Positions 1 to 7,830 of a stretch of DNA of 64,000 bases are shown piece by piece (the stretch's first letter is position 1; every line of letters starts with the position of its first letter). The DNA comes from Streptomyces halobius (GTDB lineage Bacteria; Actinomycetota; Actinomycetes; Streptomycetales; Streptomycetaceae), in contig NZ_CP086322.1 in assembly GCF_023277745.1 (NCBI RefSeq), forward strand, positions 5,704,001 through 5,768,000. The letters run 5' to 3'. The notes under the pieces were generated by a model. The model searched no databases. It saw only the letters and a list, made by a program, of their open reading frames with translations, and was not told the DNA's origin. A program made the translations under genes and the position numbers.

Positions 1-291
1 CTGCGCGCCTACCGCGAAATCAACGCCGACGTGGTGTTCCTCGCCACCAACGGCTTCTCCCTCGACGGCGGCCTGACCATCCCCGACCTCGCGGAGGCCG
101 CCGTCAAGCGTGCCCTGATCCGTGCCGCCCGCCGGGCCGTCCTGCTCGCCGACTCCGCCAAGTTCGGGCAGCAGCACTTCGCCCGGTTCGGAGAGCTGTC
201 GGACGTGGACCTGCTCATCACCGACACCGGGCTGAGCCCCGACGACGCCCTCGCCATCGAGCGCGCGGGCACGGAAGTGGTACGCGCTTGA
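1..291 (+). CDS. DeoR-family transcriptional regulator, C-terminal part (cut by window edge)
   Basis: The reading frame is open from the first base and ends at a TGA at 289-291, so about 96 C-terminal residues are visible. They contain the features of the DeoR sugar-phosphate sensor domain: a segment reading VVFLATNGFS near the start, a run of small residues followed by KRALIRAARR, and an LLADSAKFG motif. In Streptomyces a regulator of this kind sits directly before the fructose genes (fruR-fruK-fruA) and responds to fructose phosphates. The next gene starts at a TTG that overlaps this stop (TTGA), which fits that operon. The DNA-binding N-terminus lies outside the window. Confidence 0.8.
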   Translation: MRAYREINADVVFLATNGFSLDGGLTIPDLAEAAVKRALIRAARRAVLLADSAKFGQQHFARFGELSDVDLLITDTGLSPDDALAIERAGTEVVRA

Positions 292-677
292 TCCTCACCG
301 TCACGCCCAACCCCAGCCTGGACCGTACGTACGAGATACCGGCGCTGGACCGTGGCGCAGTGCTCCGGGCCACCGCGGACCGGATCGACCCGGGCGGCAA
401 GGGCGTCGCCTCGCGGGCGGTCGCCGCGGCCGGGCACCGCACCCTGGCGGTGCTGCCGCTGGGGCGACCCGCGGGTGCCGCGCTGGCCGGGCTGCTGGGC
501 GCCGAGGGCATCGAGGTGGCGGGCGTACCGGTGGCGGGTCGGACGCGTTCCAACATCGCGGTCGCCGAACCCGACGGCACCCTCACCAAGATCAACGCGA
601 CCGGCCCCGAGCTGACCACCGAGGAATCGGAGGCACTGCTGGCGACGGTCGGCGAGCGCTCGGCGGGCGCCGGCTGA
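288..677 (+). pseudogene. fruK: 1-phosphofructokinase, truncated (fruK remnant)
   Basis: The 129-residue product begins like PfkB-family 1-phosphofructokinase (MILTVTPNPSLDRTYEI) and keeps the sugar-binding Gly-Gly-Lys segment, but there it reads GGKGVASRA where the family normally has GGKGxNxSRA, so the Asn is lost. The frame stops at 675-677 after about 40% of the usual ~310 residues. The ATP-binding and catalytic GxGD half is absent, and the following 300 bases do not encode it in any frame. No fructose PTS permease follows. The upstream overlap with a DeoR regulator shows that this was a fru operon. I infer a decayed gene; a functional short protein is unlikely because the active-site base lies in the missing half. 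Confidence 0.8.
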
Positions 678-930
678 TCGCCTCGGCCGTTGTGGCCACG
701 GACGATGTGCCGCTCGATCATCCGTTGACGGAGCCGGTTCCATGGCGACGCGTCAGTTCGGTGGCTTCTCCAATATGACGCGGCATCAACTAAGCCTCGA
801 AGGAGAGTATTGAGGTGTTTGAGTCGTGCCGTCACGTCAAGTCAGCAGTCCCGGCTCGGGATCGACGCAGCGCCGGTGAGCGGGCCACCTCCCCGTACTG
901 ACCGCCCTGGCGGACCGGCTCCCCTCAAGC
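678..930. other. Gene-free stretch between fruK remnant and L,D-transpeptidase
   Basis: About 250 bases carry no convincing gene on either strand and no remaining fruK or fruA coding sequence. Base composition is less GC-biased than the flanking genes around 750-850. A deletion junction is likely here, but I see no transposase or direct repeats to explain it. Confidence 0.5.
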
Positions 931-964
931 CGGTGGCCGGCCCCCTTCCCGGGACCGGCCACCG
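931..964 (-). terminator. Stem-loop terminator of the L,D-transpeptidase gene
   Basis: Bases 931-940 (CGGTGGCCGG) pair perfectly with 955-964 (CCGGCCACCG) around a 14-base loop. The hairpin begins 25 bases beyond the stop of the leftward L,D-transpeptidase gene. There is no U-tract, as is usual in streptomycetes. Confidence 0.55.
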
Positions 965-988
965 TTCGCGTATGTCAGCTGCTGCGCG

Positions 989-2323
989 TCAGACCGCGCT
1001 GCCCGCCTGCCACTCGGACCAGGGCATGTTCCAGCCGTTGAGGCCGTTGTCCGGTTTGATGGTTTCGTCCTTCGAGTTCTTCACCACGACGACATCGCCG
1101 ACCAGCGAGTTCTCGAAGAACCACTTGCCCGGGGTGTTACCGCCGCCGCCCTTGTTGTCCTTCAGGCCGACGCAGCCGTGGCTGGTGCCGGCGCGGCCGA
1201 AGATGGACGGGTCGCCCCAGTAGTTGCCGTGGATGAAGGTGCCGGAGGTCGACAGGCGCATGGCGTGCGGGACGTCCTTGATGTCGTACTCGCCCTTGCC
1301 TTCCTCGTCCGTGAAGCCGACGGTGGAGCCGTCCATGCGGGTCTGCTTGAACTTCTCCGAGATCACCATCTGGCCGTTGTAGGTCGGGTTCTCGGCGCTG
1401 CCGCCGGAGATCGGGATCGACTTGATGGTCTTGCCGTCCCGCTTGACCGTCATGGTCTGGGTGTTCATGTCGACCGTGGAGACCTGCGAGCGGCCGACGG
1501 TGAAGGACACCGTCTTGGACTGCACACCGGTGATGCCCTCGCCGCCCTCCACGCCGTCCAGGTCGAGGTTCATGGTGACCTTGGAGCCGGCCTTCCAGTA
1601 GTTCTCCGGCCGGAAGTCCAGGCGCTGGGACCCGAACCAGTGGCCGACGACCTGCTGGCCGCTGCTGGACGTCACCTTGATGTGGGACTGGACGTCCTTC
1701 CGGTTCGTGATCGGCTTGTCGAACTTGAAGGACACCGGCATGCCGACGCCGACGGTCTTGCCGTTGTCGGGGGTGTAGATGCCGATGAAGCTGTTGGCCG
1801 ACGAGACGGTGGTGAACGTCGCGTTCTCGGTGGCCGCACGGCCCTTGGCGTCCTTGGCATTCGCGACGATCTTGTACTTGGTGCCGCGCTCCAGCTGGAC
1901 GGCGGGCTTCCAGGAGGTCCCGTCCTGGGATATGACGCCGTCGACGACCGCGCCGGAGTCGGCAACGGTGAGCTTCACATCGGTCAACTTGCCACCGGTG
2001 ACCTTCACACCGGTGTCATTGATGCTGGCGTCGGTGGCGCCGTTCTTGGCCGAGACCTTGATCTTCGCCTGTGAGGCGTCCTTGGCGGCCGCGGCATCGG
2101 CGCTGGCCTGGCCGTCCTTGTCGTCTCCGTGGCCACCGGCCTCCGCATCGCCGCCACAGGCGGACAACGCCAGCGCGCCAGCCGCGAACAGCGCGGTCGC
2201 GGCCAGCGTACGGCGCATGCGGCGGGAACGGCGCGGGGCGCCCGGCTCCTGCTGCCCGGTGAGCTGGAGCTGCTGGTGAGAGGTGCGGATGCGAGCGGCC
2301 GCGGGGTTGTCCGGCGAAGTCAC
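989..2323 (-). CDS. L,D-transpeptidase lipoprotein with Ig-like domains
   Basis: This is a cell-envelope enzyme that makes 3-3 cross-links in peptidoglycan. A hydrophobic segment ends in the lipobox LSAC followed by GG, so the mature protein should be lipid-anchored outside the membrane. Two Ig-like domains follow, and the C-terminal YkuD domain carries the active-site signature FIHGNYWG ... SHGCVGL, where Cys is the nucleophile. This matches the LdtMt2-type architecture (about 410-450 residues). Start choice: GTG at 2323 has a GGAG six bases upstream; ATG at 2335 lacks a Shine-Dalgarno site; ATG at 2218 would give an ideal 20-residue signal peptide but also has no ribosome site. The gene stands alone and ends at a stem-loop. 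It is the first of two L,D-transpeptidases in the window. Confidence 0.92.
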   Translation of the reverse strand: MTSPDNPAAARIRTSHQQLQLTGQQEPGAPRRSRRMRRTLAATALFAAGALALSACGGDAEAGGHGDDKDGQASADAAAAKDASQAKIKVSAKNGATDASINDTGVKVTGGKLTDVKLTVADSGAVVDGVISQDGTSWKPAVQLERGTKYKIVANAKDAKGRAATENATFTTVSSANSFIGIYTPDNGKTVGVGMPVSFKFDKPITNRKDVQSHIKVTSSSGQQVVGHWFGSQRLDFRPENYWKAGSKVTMNLDLDGVEGGEGITGVQSKTVSFTVGRSQVSTVDMNTQTMTVKRDGKTIKSIPISGGSAENPTYNGQMVISEKFKQTRMDGSTVGFTDEEGKGEYDIKDVPHAMRLSTSGTFIHGNYWGDPSIFGRAGTSHGCVGLKDNKGGGGNTPGKWFFENSLVGDVVVVKNSKDETIKPDNGLNGWNMPWSEWQAGSAV

Positions 2324-2539
2324 GAGCTGCTCCATACAGAGGTGTTGTCATTCCGTGCTGATAAACAGCACCTGCGGGCGGATTTGGTTGCGGGCGCGAC
2401 CGGAGTGTGACGAAGATCACATCATGGGTGGGGCCCGGTCCGGCGGTCCCGACAGCCAGGTTCGCAGCGGCCCGCCGTGTCCGTCCAGGCGTGGTGGCGC
2501 CCCGGGTTGGGTGACCGGCGTTCCCGAGAGCCGGACCGG

Positions 2540-3143
2540 GCGGGCGACTTGGGCGGTTCGCTGCGCTTTGCCTGGGCTTCCGCTGCGCTGTGCCTGAGCC
2601 CCACGTTCTTGGCTGTCCCGCCGTAACGCTTGATGCGGGCTGTGTTCCGCTGCGCGGGGCTGTTCGGCAGCGGCGCCGGACCTCCGGACTCCGTCCTGCG
2701 GTTCAGCACCTCCCGAAGAGGTGGGGGAGAAGACCGGTGGGGGTGCACGTAGTCGGTCGTGTGCCCCTCGTGGTCGCGATCACAGGCACCCGACGAACGA
2801 CATGTGCCCCCACCGGCGCCTCTCCACCCACCGCCGGGAGGGGACGGGCCGCAGGACGGAGTCCGGAGGCCCGTCACCGCACCCGAAAAACCCACGCCCG
2901 CCGCAGGCGCAACGGCGGGACAGCCAAGGCGTCGGCTCGGGTACAGCGCAGCGGACACCCACGCCCGCCGCGTGGGGGCACCTCCCGCGCCGTTCAGGCA
3001 GTGGGGGAGCGACGGCGAAACACCCACACGGCGGGAAAGCCGACAACGTGGGGCGCACGCCCGCCGCAGGCGCCCCCCACGGTCGGACGGCCGAAAACGG
3101 CGAGCACCAAGTCGGCCCAGGTGAAGCGCAGCGGACTGCCGTG
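2540..3143. repeat. Large imperfect inverted repeat in gene-free DNA
   Basis: The nearly 980-base gap between the L,D-transpeptidase and the next gene holds a long imperfect palindrome centred near 2773. Matching arm segments include TTGGCTGTCCCGCCGT at 2611-2626 against its exact complement at about 2921-2936. A 21-base block starting CCTCCGGACTCCGTCC near 2682-2704 is matched by its complement near 2850-2870. TCCGCTGCGCTGTGCCTGAGCC (2579-2600, shown here in part as TCCGCTGCGCTG) pairs near 2942-2963. A further degenerate copy of the outer arm lies near 3110-3143. Open frames inside it look like by-products of the GC bias rather than genes. Confidence 0.65.
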
Positions 3144-3312
3144 CCGGAGAGGTGTGAGGGGCACGTTGAGCTCTGCATGATGACGGGAAAAGAGTGAAAT
3201 GTCATAGGAGATGCGTCACTGCGGCACTTAAGTACCAAGATTCCCTGTCGTAAGTCCCAAGGTGTGGTGTCTACTGGTTTCCACCAGCGCCCCACCCGTC
3301 CGGGAGGACCGC

Positions 3313-3573
3313 ATGCTCCCCGCCGTTTCGATTCTGCAGCTGATCGGGTTCGCCGTACTTCTCGTAGCGATCGTCACCTGGGTCACCGGGCTGGTCAGAC
3401 TGGCGCGATGGGAAAGGGCCGAGGCATCGGGCCAACGCCGGCGGCAGCAGCTGCTCAGCTCGGTGCCGCGGCAGACCGGGCCCGGCGGGCCGCCGTCGGA
3501 GAGCGTGGAGCTGAGCGCCGCCGAGCGCGAGGCGTTCGCCGGTCTCGTACGGCAGTTGACGAGCCGCAGGTGA
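3313..3573 (+). CDS. Small single-pass membrane protein, function unknown
   Basis: The 86-residue product starts at ATG 3313 behind a clear GGGAGGA ribosome site. It has one N-terminal transmembrane segment (about residues 5-25) followed by a charged, glutamine- and arginine-rich cytoplasmic tail with a helical end (residues 60-84). I do not recognise a catalytic motif. Size and layout resemble small conserved streptomycete membrane proteins without a known role. It stands alone, followed by a tandem repeat array. Confidence 0.7.
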   Translation: MLPAVSILQLIGFAVLLVAIVTWVTGLVRLARWERAEASGQRRRQQLLSSVPRQTGPGGPPSESVELSAAEREAFAGLVRQLTSRR

Positions 3574-3588
3574 GGTCCCCCGGCCAAG

Positions 3589-3715
3589 GCCGGGAAGTGC
3601 CCACGACGGTGGTTCCGGCCCGTGAGCCGGGAAGTACCCAAGACCGTGGCCCGGGCCGTACGCCGGGAAGTTCCCATCACGGTGACCCCGGCCCGTATGC
3701 CGGGACGAGGATGCC
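3589..3715. repeat. Tandem repeat, 36-37 bp, about 3.5 copies
   Basis: Units begin GCCGGGAAGT at 3589, 3626 and 3662, with a partial unit at 3699. Each contains a variant of CCCANNACGGTGG and ends in CCGGCCCGT or a close relative. The array lies between two convergent genes and overlaps no coding region I believe in. Confidence 0.8.
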
Positions 3716-3741
3716 CCATGCCTTTGCGGCATCGGAGAGGC

Positions 3742-4368
3742 TCAGCGCACCGGCCCCACCTTGATCAGGGCCAGCGCCGTCAGCATCTGCACCGACACCG
3801 CCGCCACGGACTTACGCGTCGACAGATGGTGCTGCCCCCGTATGAGCAGCACCGCGAGGACGTACCCGAAGCCCCACGTCGTCCAGGTGGCGGCCTGGAC
3901 GATGGTGGCGCCGGTCGGCAGCCAGGCCGCGATCGCCAGCCGCGGCAGGCCGGCCACCCAGAACAGCACGATGAACAGGCTCGCCGTCGGCGCGAAGCGG
4001 CCGGTGCCGCCGAGGGTGCGGGCTATGGCATGGGTGACCGCGCCCAGCACGAAGCTGGCGGCCAGCACCCCCGCCTCGGCGAGCCCGGCGAGCTGGAGGG
4101 CCATCGTGCGGTCGGCCGACCACTGCTGCCGGATCGCGTCCACCGACAACGCCCCGATGCCGCCGCTGACCAGACACAGCATCAGCGCGGCGCTCCACGC
4201 GCCGCGGTCCCGCGCCTCGTCCAGGACGTCCACCGGCCGGTACCAGAGCCCGAGGATCAGCCGGTGCCACCACAGCCGACGGCGCGGCGCGGATGCCCGG
4301 GGCGTCGGCTGGACGAGCGTCGGCGGAGGAGGGGACGGAGGTGGCGTGGGGGGTGGCTCTGCGGACAT
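3742..4368 (-). CDS. YIP1-like integral membrane protein
   Basis: The 208-residue protein has a proline-rich N-terminus (residues 1-30), then a WW-containing amphipathic stretch and five hydrophobic segments between about residues 55 and 205. The order of a short conserved preamble (LILGLWYRPVDVLDEA) followed by membrane helices resembles Yip1-domain proteins of actinomycetes, whose function is not established in bacteria. The gene is divergent from the VIT1-family gene, with only about 84 bases between them. Confidence 0.6.
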   Translation of the reverse strand: MSAEPPPTPPPSPPPPTLVQPTPRASAPRRRLWWHRLILGLWYRPVDVLDEARDRGAWSAALMLCLVSGGIGALSVDAIRQQWSADRTMALQLAGLAEAGVLAASFVLGAVTHAIARTLGGTGRFAPTASLFIVLFWVAGLPRLAIAAWLPTGATIVQAATWTTWGFGYVLAVLLIRGQHHLSTRKSVAAVSVQMLTALALIKVGPVR

Positions 4369-4452
4369 ATGGCCGTTCTATCACCGGCGATTTCGGGACG
4401 ATGCGGGGGTGTCGGGCGGGAGTTCGGCGGGCGCGGGTGAGACTCTCGGCGG

Positions 4453-5169
4453 GTGAGCGTGCAGAAACCGGAGCGCGAAGAGGCGCACGGCGGCGGGCTC
4501 GGCAGCCGCCTCAACTGGCTGCGGGCCGCGGTTCTCGGCGCCAACGACGGCATCGTCTCCACCGCCGGACTCGTCGTCGGCGTCGCGGGCGCCACCGACG
4601 AACACCGTGTCCTGCTGACCGCTGGTCTCGCCGGACTGCTGGCCGGATCGATGTCGATGGCCGCCGGTGAGTATGTCTCCGTCTCCACCCAGCGCGACTC
4701 CGAAAAGGCCGCCCTGGCCGTGGAGAAGCGCGAGCTGATGACCGATCCGAAGGCCGAACTCACCGGGCTGACGGACCTGTTGGAGGCGAAGGGGCTGAGC
4801 GCCGAGCTGGCCGGGGAGGTCGCCGAGCGGCTCACCGAGCACGATGCGCTGCGCGCCCACGCCGAGGTCGAGCTGGGCATCAACCCGGATGAACTCACCA
4901 ACCCCTGGCATGCGGCCGGTGCCAGCCTCCTCGCCTTCACCGTCGGCGCGCTGCTGCCGCTGCTGGCGATCGTGCTGCCGCCCGCTCATCTCCGGCTGCC
5001 GATCACCGTGGTCGCGGTGCTCGCCGCGCTGGTGCTGTGCGGCTGGACCAGCGCCCGCCTGGGTGCCGCACCGGTCGGCCGCGCGATGCTGCGCAATGCG
5101 GCGGGCGGTGCGCTGGCGATGGCGGTGACGTACGCGGCGGGGTCGCTGCTGGGGGCGTCGGGGGTGTGA
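4453..5169 (+). CDS. VIT1/CCC1-family transporter (Fe2+/Mn2+ type)
   Basis: The 238-residue membrane protein belongs to the VIT1/CCC1 group, which moves Fe2+ or Mn2+ across membranes. The family signatures are visible: LRAAVLGANDGIVSTAGLVVG in the first helix (given here as its core GANDGIVST), the AGSMSMAAGEYVSVSTQ motif after helix 2, and a cytoplasmic acidic loop (residues 75-150) that binds metal in this family. Three hydrophobic segments complete the C-terminus. GTG at 4453 is chosen because the homologous region begins right after it. No metal-regulator site was seen upstream. Confidence 0.88.
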   Translation: MSVQKPEREEAHGGGLGSRLNWLRAAVLGANDGIVSTAGLVVGVAGATDEHRVLLTAGLAGLLAGSMSMAAGEYVSVSTQRDSEKAALAVEKRELMTDPKAELTGLTDLLEAKGLSAELAGEVAERLTEHDALRAHAEVELGINPDELTNPWHAAGASLLAFTVGALLPLLAIVLPPAHLRLPITVVAVLAALVLCGWTSARLGAAPVGRAMLRNAAGGALAMAVTYAAGSLLGASGV

Positions 5170-5246
5170 CGCCGGCGGAGGGCTGAGGCCAGGGGCGGTC
5201 GGCCCGGGATCCCAGGGCGTCGGCGCGGGAGCCCGGCCGGGGACGA

Positions 5247-5430
5247 TTCACCCGTACGGGCGCACCTCTACGGGCCCTGCCCAGCTCCCACGGGCCTCAT
5301 CCGCTCCCCTGAGGGCCTCGCCCGTCTCCTACGGCCTTATTCGCCCCTACCGGCCTCGCCCGCTCCCCGCGGTCGCACCCGTCTCCCGCGGGCCTCATCC
5401 GCCCTTACGAGCCTCACCCGCCCCCGTAAA
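5247..5430. repeat. Degenerate tandem repeat, about 20 bp period
   Basis: Copies of GCCTCATCCGC or GCCTCGCCCG followed by CTCCC/TACGG recur at 5294, 5315, 5334, 5353, 5372, 5392 and 5411, with weaker copies before 5294. Spacing is 19-21 bases. The last copy runs into the 3' end of the P1 peptidase gene, so part of that gene's C-terminus may derive from repeat expansion. Confidence 0.7.
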
Positions 5431-6544
5431 GCTCCCGATAGGACGGGAACAGACCCCCCGGCCCATCCACCGTCTCCGCCGCCAGGACGGCCTTCACCAC
5501 CGCGCGGGCCAGCGCATCGGCCCCCGCGGCCAGAATGTCGTTCAGCGCGCCCGCCGCCGTATGCCCGCCGAACACCGGGTCGGCGAGTGCCTCTTCCGGA
5601 GCGAGCGGGCGGGCACCGGTGGACAGTGCGAAGACCGTGTCGCCGTCGGACAGGAGATGGACCGGGCGGACGGCGCGGGCCAGACCGTCGTGCGCGGTGC
5701 CCGCCAGCTTCCGCGCCTGCGCGCGGCTCAGGGCGGCGTCGGTGGCGACCACGGCGAGAACGGTGTTGAGCGGCGGCAGGACGGAGGACGCCAGACGGGC
5801 CAATGAGGTCTCCCTGGCCTCGGCCAGCCGCCGTTCCGCGGCCGCGTGCACAGCGGCGGACGGGAACGCGTCCGGGCCCTCGTGCAGCCGCCCGTAGAGG
5901 GCGCCGGTACGCGGATCGACGACCGAGCCGGAGGCATTGACCGCGGCCAGCGCGGCGACCGTGGCGCCCGACGGCAGCACCAGACTCGCCGTGCCGGTGC
6001 CGCCCTTGAGGCCGCCGGCCACCGCGCCCGTCCCGGCACCGGTATTGCCCTGCGCCACCGCCGCCCCCGGCTCGCTGCCCGCCGCGGCCTCGGTCGCCTC
6101 CCGGCCCAGCGCGGCGTCCGGACGGGCCCGCCACGCACCACCGCGCCCCAGGTCGAACAGGGCCGCGGCCGGCACGACCGGCACCACCTGCGCGGGATCC
6201 GGACCGACACGGAAGCCGCGCCCCCGCTCCTCCAGCCACCGCGCCACACCCGACGCGGCATCCAGCCCGAAAGCGCTGCCGCCGGTCAGCACGACCGCCT
6301 CGACGCGCGGGACGAGATTGCGCGGATCCAGCGCGTCCGTCTCCCGGGTGCCGGGCCCGCCGCCCCGTACGTCGACGGCCGCGACGGCGCCGCCCTCCGG
6401 GGCGAGGACGACGGTGGTGCCGGTGAGATAGCCGTCGCCGACGCGCGTGGCGTGCCCGACCCGCAGCCCGTGGACATCGGTCAACGCGTCGCGCGGGCCC
6501 GGAGCGTGCGGTGGGGCCGTCCCGCCCTGGGCAGCGTCGGCCAT
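5414..6544 (-). CDS. P1-family (S58) peptidase
   Basis: The 376-residue product belongs to the P1/DmpA-like peptidases, self-processing N-terminal-nucleophile hydrolases. Family hallmarks in order are LTDVHGLRVGHAT near residue 22, VVLAPEGGAVAAVDVRGG, GGSAFGLDAASGV near residue 95, the glycine-rich GNTGAGTGAVAGGLKGG block near residue 170, and VNASGSVVDPRTG, the region where the chain is normally cleaved. The substrate is not predictable. The gene starts one base after the L,D-transpeptidase gene upstream ends, so the two are probably co-transcribed. Its last codons lie in a tandem-repeat array. Confidence 0.88.
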   Translation of the reverse strand: MADAAQGGTAPPHAPGPRDALTDVHGLRVGHATRVGDGYLTGTTVVLAPEGGAVAAVDVRGGGPGTRETDALDPRNLVPRVEAVVLTGGSAFGLDAASGVARWLEERGRGFRVGPDPAQVVPVVPAAALFDLGRGGAWRARPDAALGREATEAAAGSEPGAAVAQGNTGAGTGAVAGGLKGGTGTASLVLPSGATVAALAAVNASGSVVDPRTGALYGRLHEGPDAFPSAAVHAAAERRLAEARETSLARLASSVLPPLNTVLAVVATDAALSRAQARKLAGTAHDGLARAVRPVHLLSDGDTVFALSTGARPLAPEEALADPVFGGHTAAGALNDILAAGADALARAVVKAVLAAETVDGPGGLFPSYRELYGGG

Positions 6545-6545
6545 A

Positions 6546-7367
6546 TCAGCGACCGGCCGGGCCCATCACGATGACCGGGTGCTGCGCCGGGTCGAGGGTG
6601 CGCAGCAGTTCCTTCATCACCTCGGGCTTGAGGCTCACACAGCCCTGGGTCGGCCCGTCGTGGTCGACATGCAGCCAGACCCCGCCGCCCCGCTCCGCCC
6701 CCAGCGGACGCTGCTGGTCCAGGGGGGAAGTGCCCGGCACCCGGTTGTAGTTGATGGCCATGACGTAATCGAAGGCGCCCTCCAGCGGCTCTCCCTCCAC
6801 ACCGGTGCCGTTGGCGACAAAGCTGCCGCTGTGGGTGTAGGGGAGCTTGGTGCCGGGCGGGGCGGGCAGCCGGCCGCCCGCGTCGGTGAGGGTGAAGACG
6901 CCCTCCGGGGAGCGGAGGTCGCCGTAGTGGTGCCGCTCGGTCCAGCCGTGGGCCGCGTTGTGCGCGGGCCAGGTGGGGCCCGGATGCCAGCTGCGGGAGC
7001 CCTTGGCGCGGGTGTAGAGCACGACCTGGGACTCGGAGGAGTCGCGGCTCTTGCCCGTGACGACCAATACCTGGCGGGAGTCGGCCGGTATCTGCTTCCG
7101 GACGGCGTCGCTGAGGTGCGGAATCGGTCGGTCCGCCCGAGGGGTGTCCGGTGCGCTGCGGCCGGAGCGGGCGGCGGACCGCTCCGAGGCGGCGGCCGCC
7201 CTGGGCGCGCCGTTCTTGGCGTCCGCCCGCCCGTCGTGGTCGTTGCCGGAGGCCGGCCAGGCCCACAGGGCGGTGCCGACCAGCGTGGTGACGGCGAGAC
7301 CGCTCACGGCCTTGCTGCGCGCGGACAGTCTCTTGCGCGCACGGGGCTGTGCGTGGCGGGCGGCCAT
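6546..7367 (-). CDS. YkuD-family L,D-transpeptidase-like protein
   Basis: The 273-residue protein has a basic N-terminus (residues 1-20) and one hydrophobic segment (about 21-42) that would serve as signal or anchor. A low-complexity linker and a C-terminal YkuD-type domain follow. The catalytic block reads VWLHVDHDGPTQGCVSL near residues 225-241, with the His and Cys of the family in place. The domain is the short, single-domain type without Ig modules, often annotated as a murein L,D-transpeptidase or related hydrolase. It sits directly before the P1 peptidase gene. Confidence 0.85.
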   Translation of the reverse strand: MAARHAQPRARKRLSARSKAVSGLAVTTLVGTALWAWPASGNDHDGRADAKNGAPRAAAASERSAARSGRSAPDTPRADRPIPHLSDAVRKQIPADSRQVLVVTGKSRDSSESQVVLYTRAKGSRSWHPGPTWPAHNAAHGWTERHHYGDLRSPEGVFTLTDAGGRLPAPPGTKLPYTHSGSFVANGTGVEGEPLEGAFDYVMAINYNRVPGTSPLDQQRPLGAERGGGVWLHVDHDGPTQGCVSLKPEVMKELLRTLDPAQHPVIVMGPAGR

Positions 7368-7830
7368 GCTGGCGTCTCCTCAGGTGCGGACGGTGGACGG
7401 CCCTTGGAGTCCCGTACGGAGTACCGCCGGTATAAAAAGGGCAATATGCACCCTACCGCGTTCCCACGGAAGCGCGTCCGCCGCATCCGGTGAAGAGTGG
7501 GGAACAAGAGAACGAAAAATCCGGGAAGCCGGGCCTCTGAGCGGAGAATTGGCGCCGAATTGACGGTGAATTGCTCGGGATTGGGGGAGGGGTTGTCCCG
7601 GTGAACAGGGCCCCGGGTGGCCCCATGGCAGCGGCCGAAGATGGCTGAAACTGATGCCGGTTCAGGGTGGTCGGGGGCGGCGTACGGCCATGCGGATGCT
7701 TAGGGGCCGCTCAGGGGACGCCGACCGCGTCCGGATAGGGTAACCGGCCGGAGGAGGGAGCTCGACCGGCGGGGGTGCTCGACGACACCCCCTGGCCCCG
7801 CCGCTACCCCTGGGGCTCCTGCTACGCCTG
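7368..7830. other. Gene-free stretch with promoter-like AT-rich island
   Basis: These ~460 bases separate the leftward transpeptidase gene from the end of the leftward ltrA gene. An AT-rich island (GGTATAAAAAGGGCAATA, 7428-7445) stands out and could form part of the leftward promoter. Just before the ltrA stop, 7800-7855 holds imperfect repeats of GGAG/CTGCTAC-type trinucleotide pattern. No gene was supported. Confidence 0.45.

Noticed and set aside
1178..2074. A 298-codon plus-strand frame opposite the first L,D-transpeptidase
   Set aside because: It covers the catalytic YkuD gene in reverse and has no start signal or family resemblance.
2422..3295. Several 100-200 codon frames in the gap after the first L,D-transpeptidase
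   Set aside because: They run through the large inverted repeat, change frame along it, and give arginine/proline/glycine-rich products without motifs.
3228..3732. Overlapping frames across the small membrane protein and the 36 bp repeats
   Set aside because: Only the frame from ATG 3313 has a ribosome site and a plausible membrane helix; the others translate repeats.
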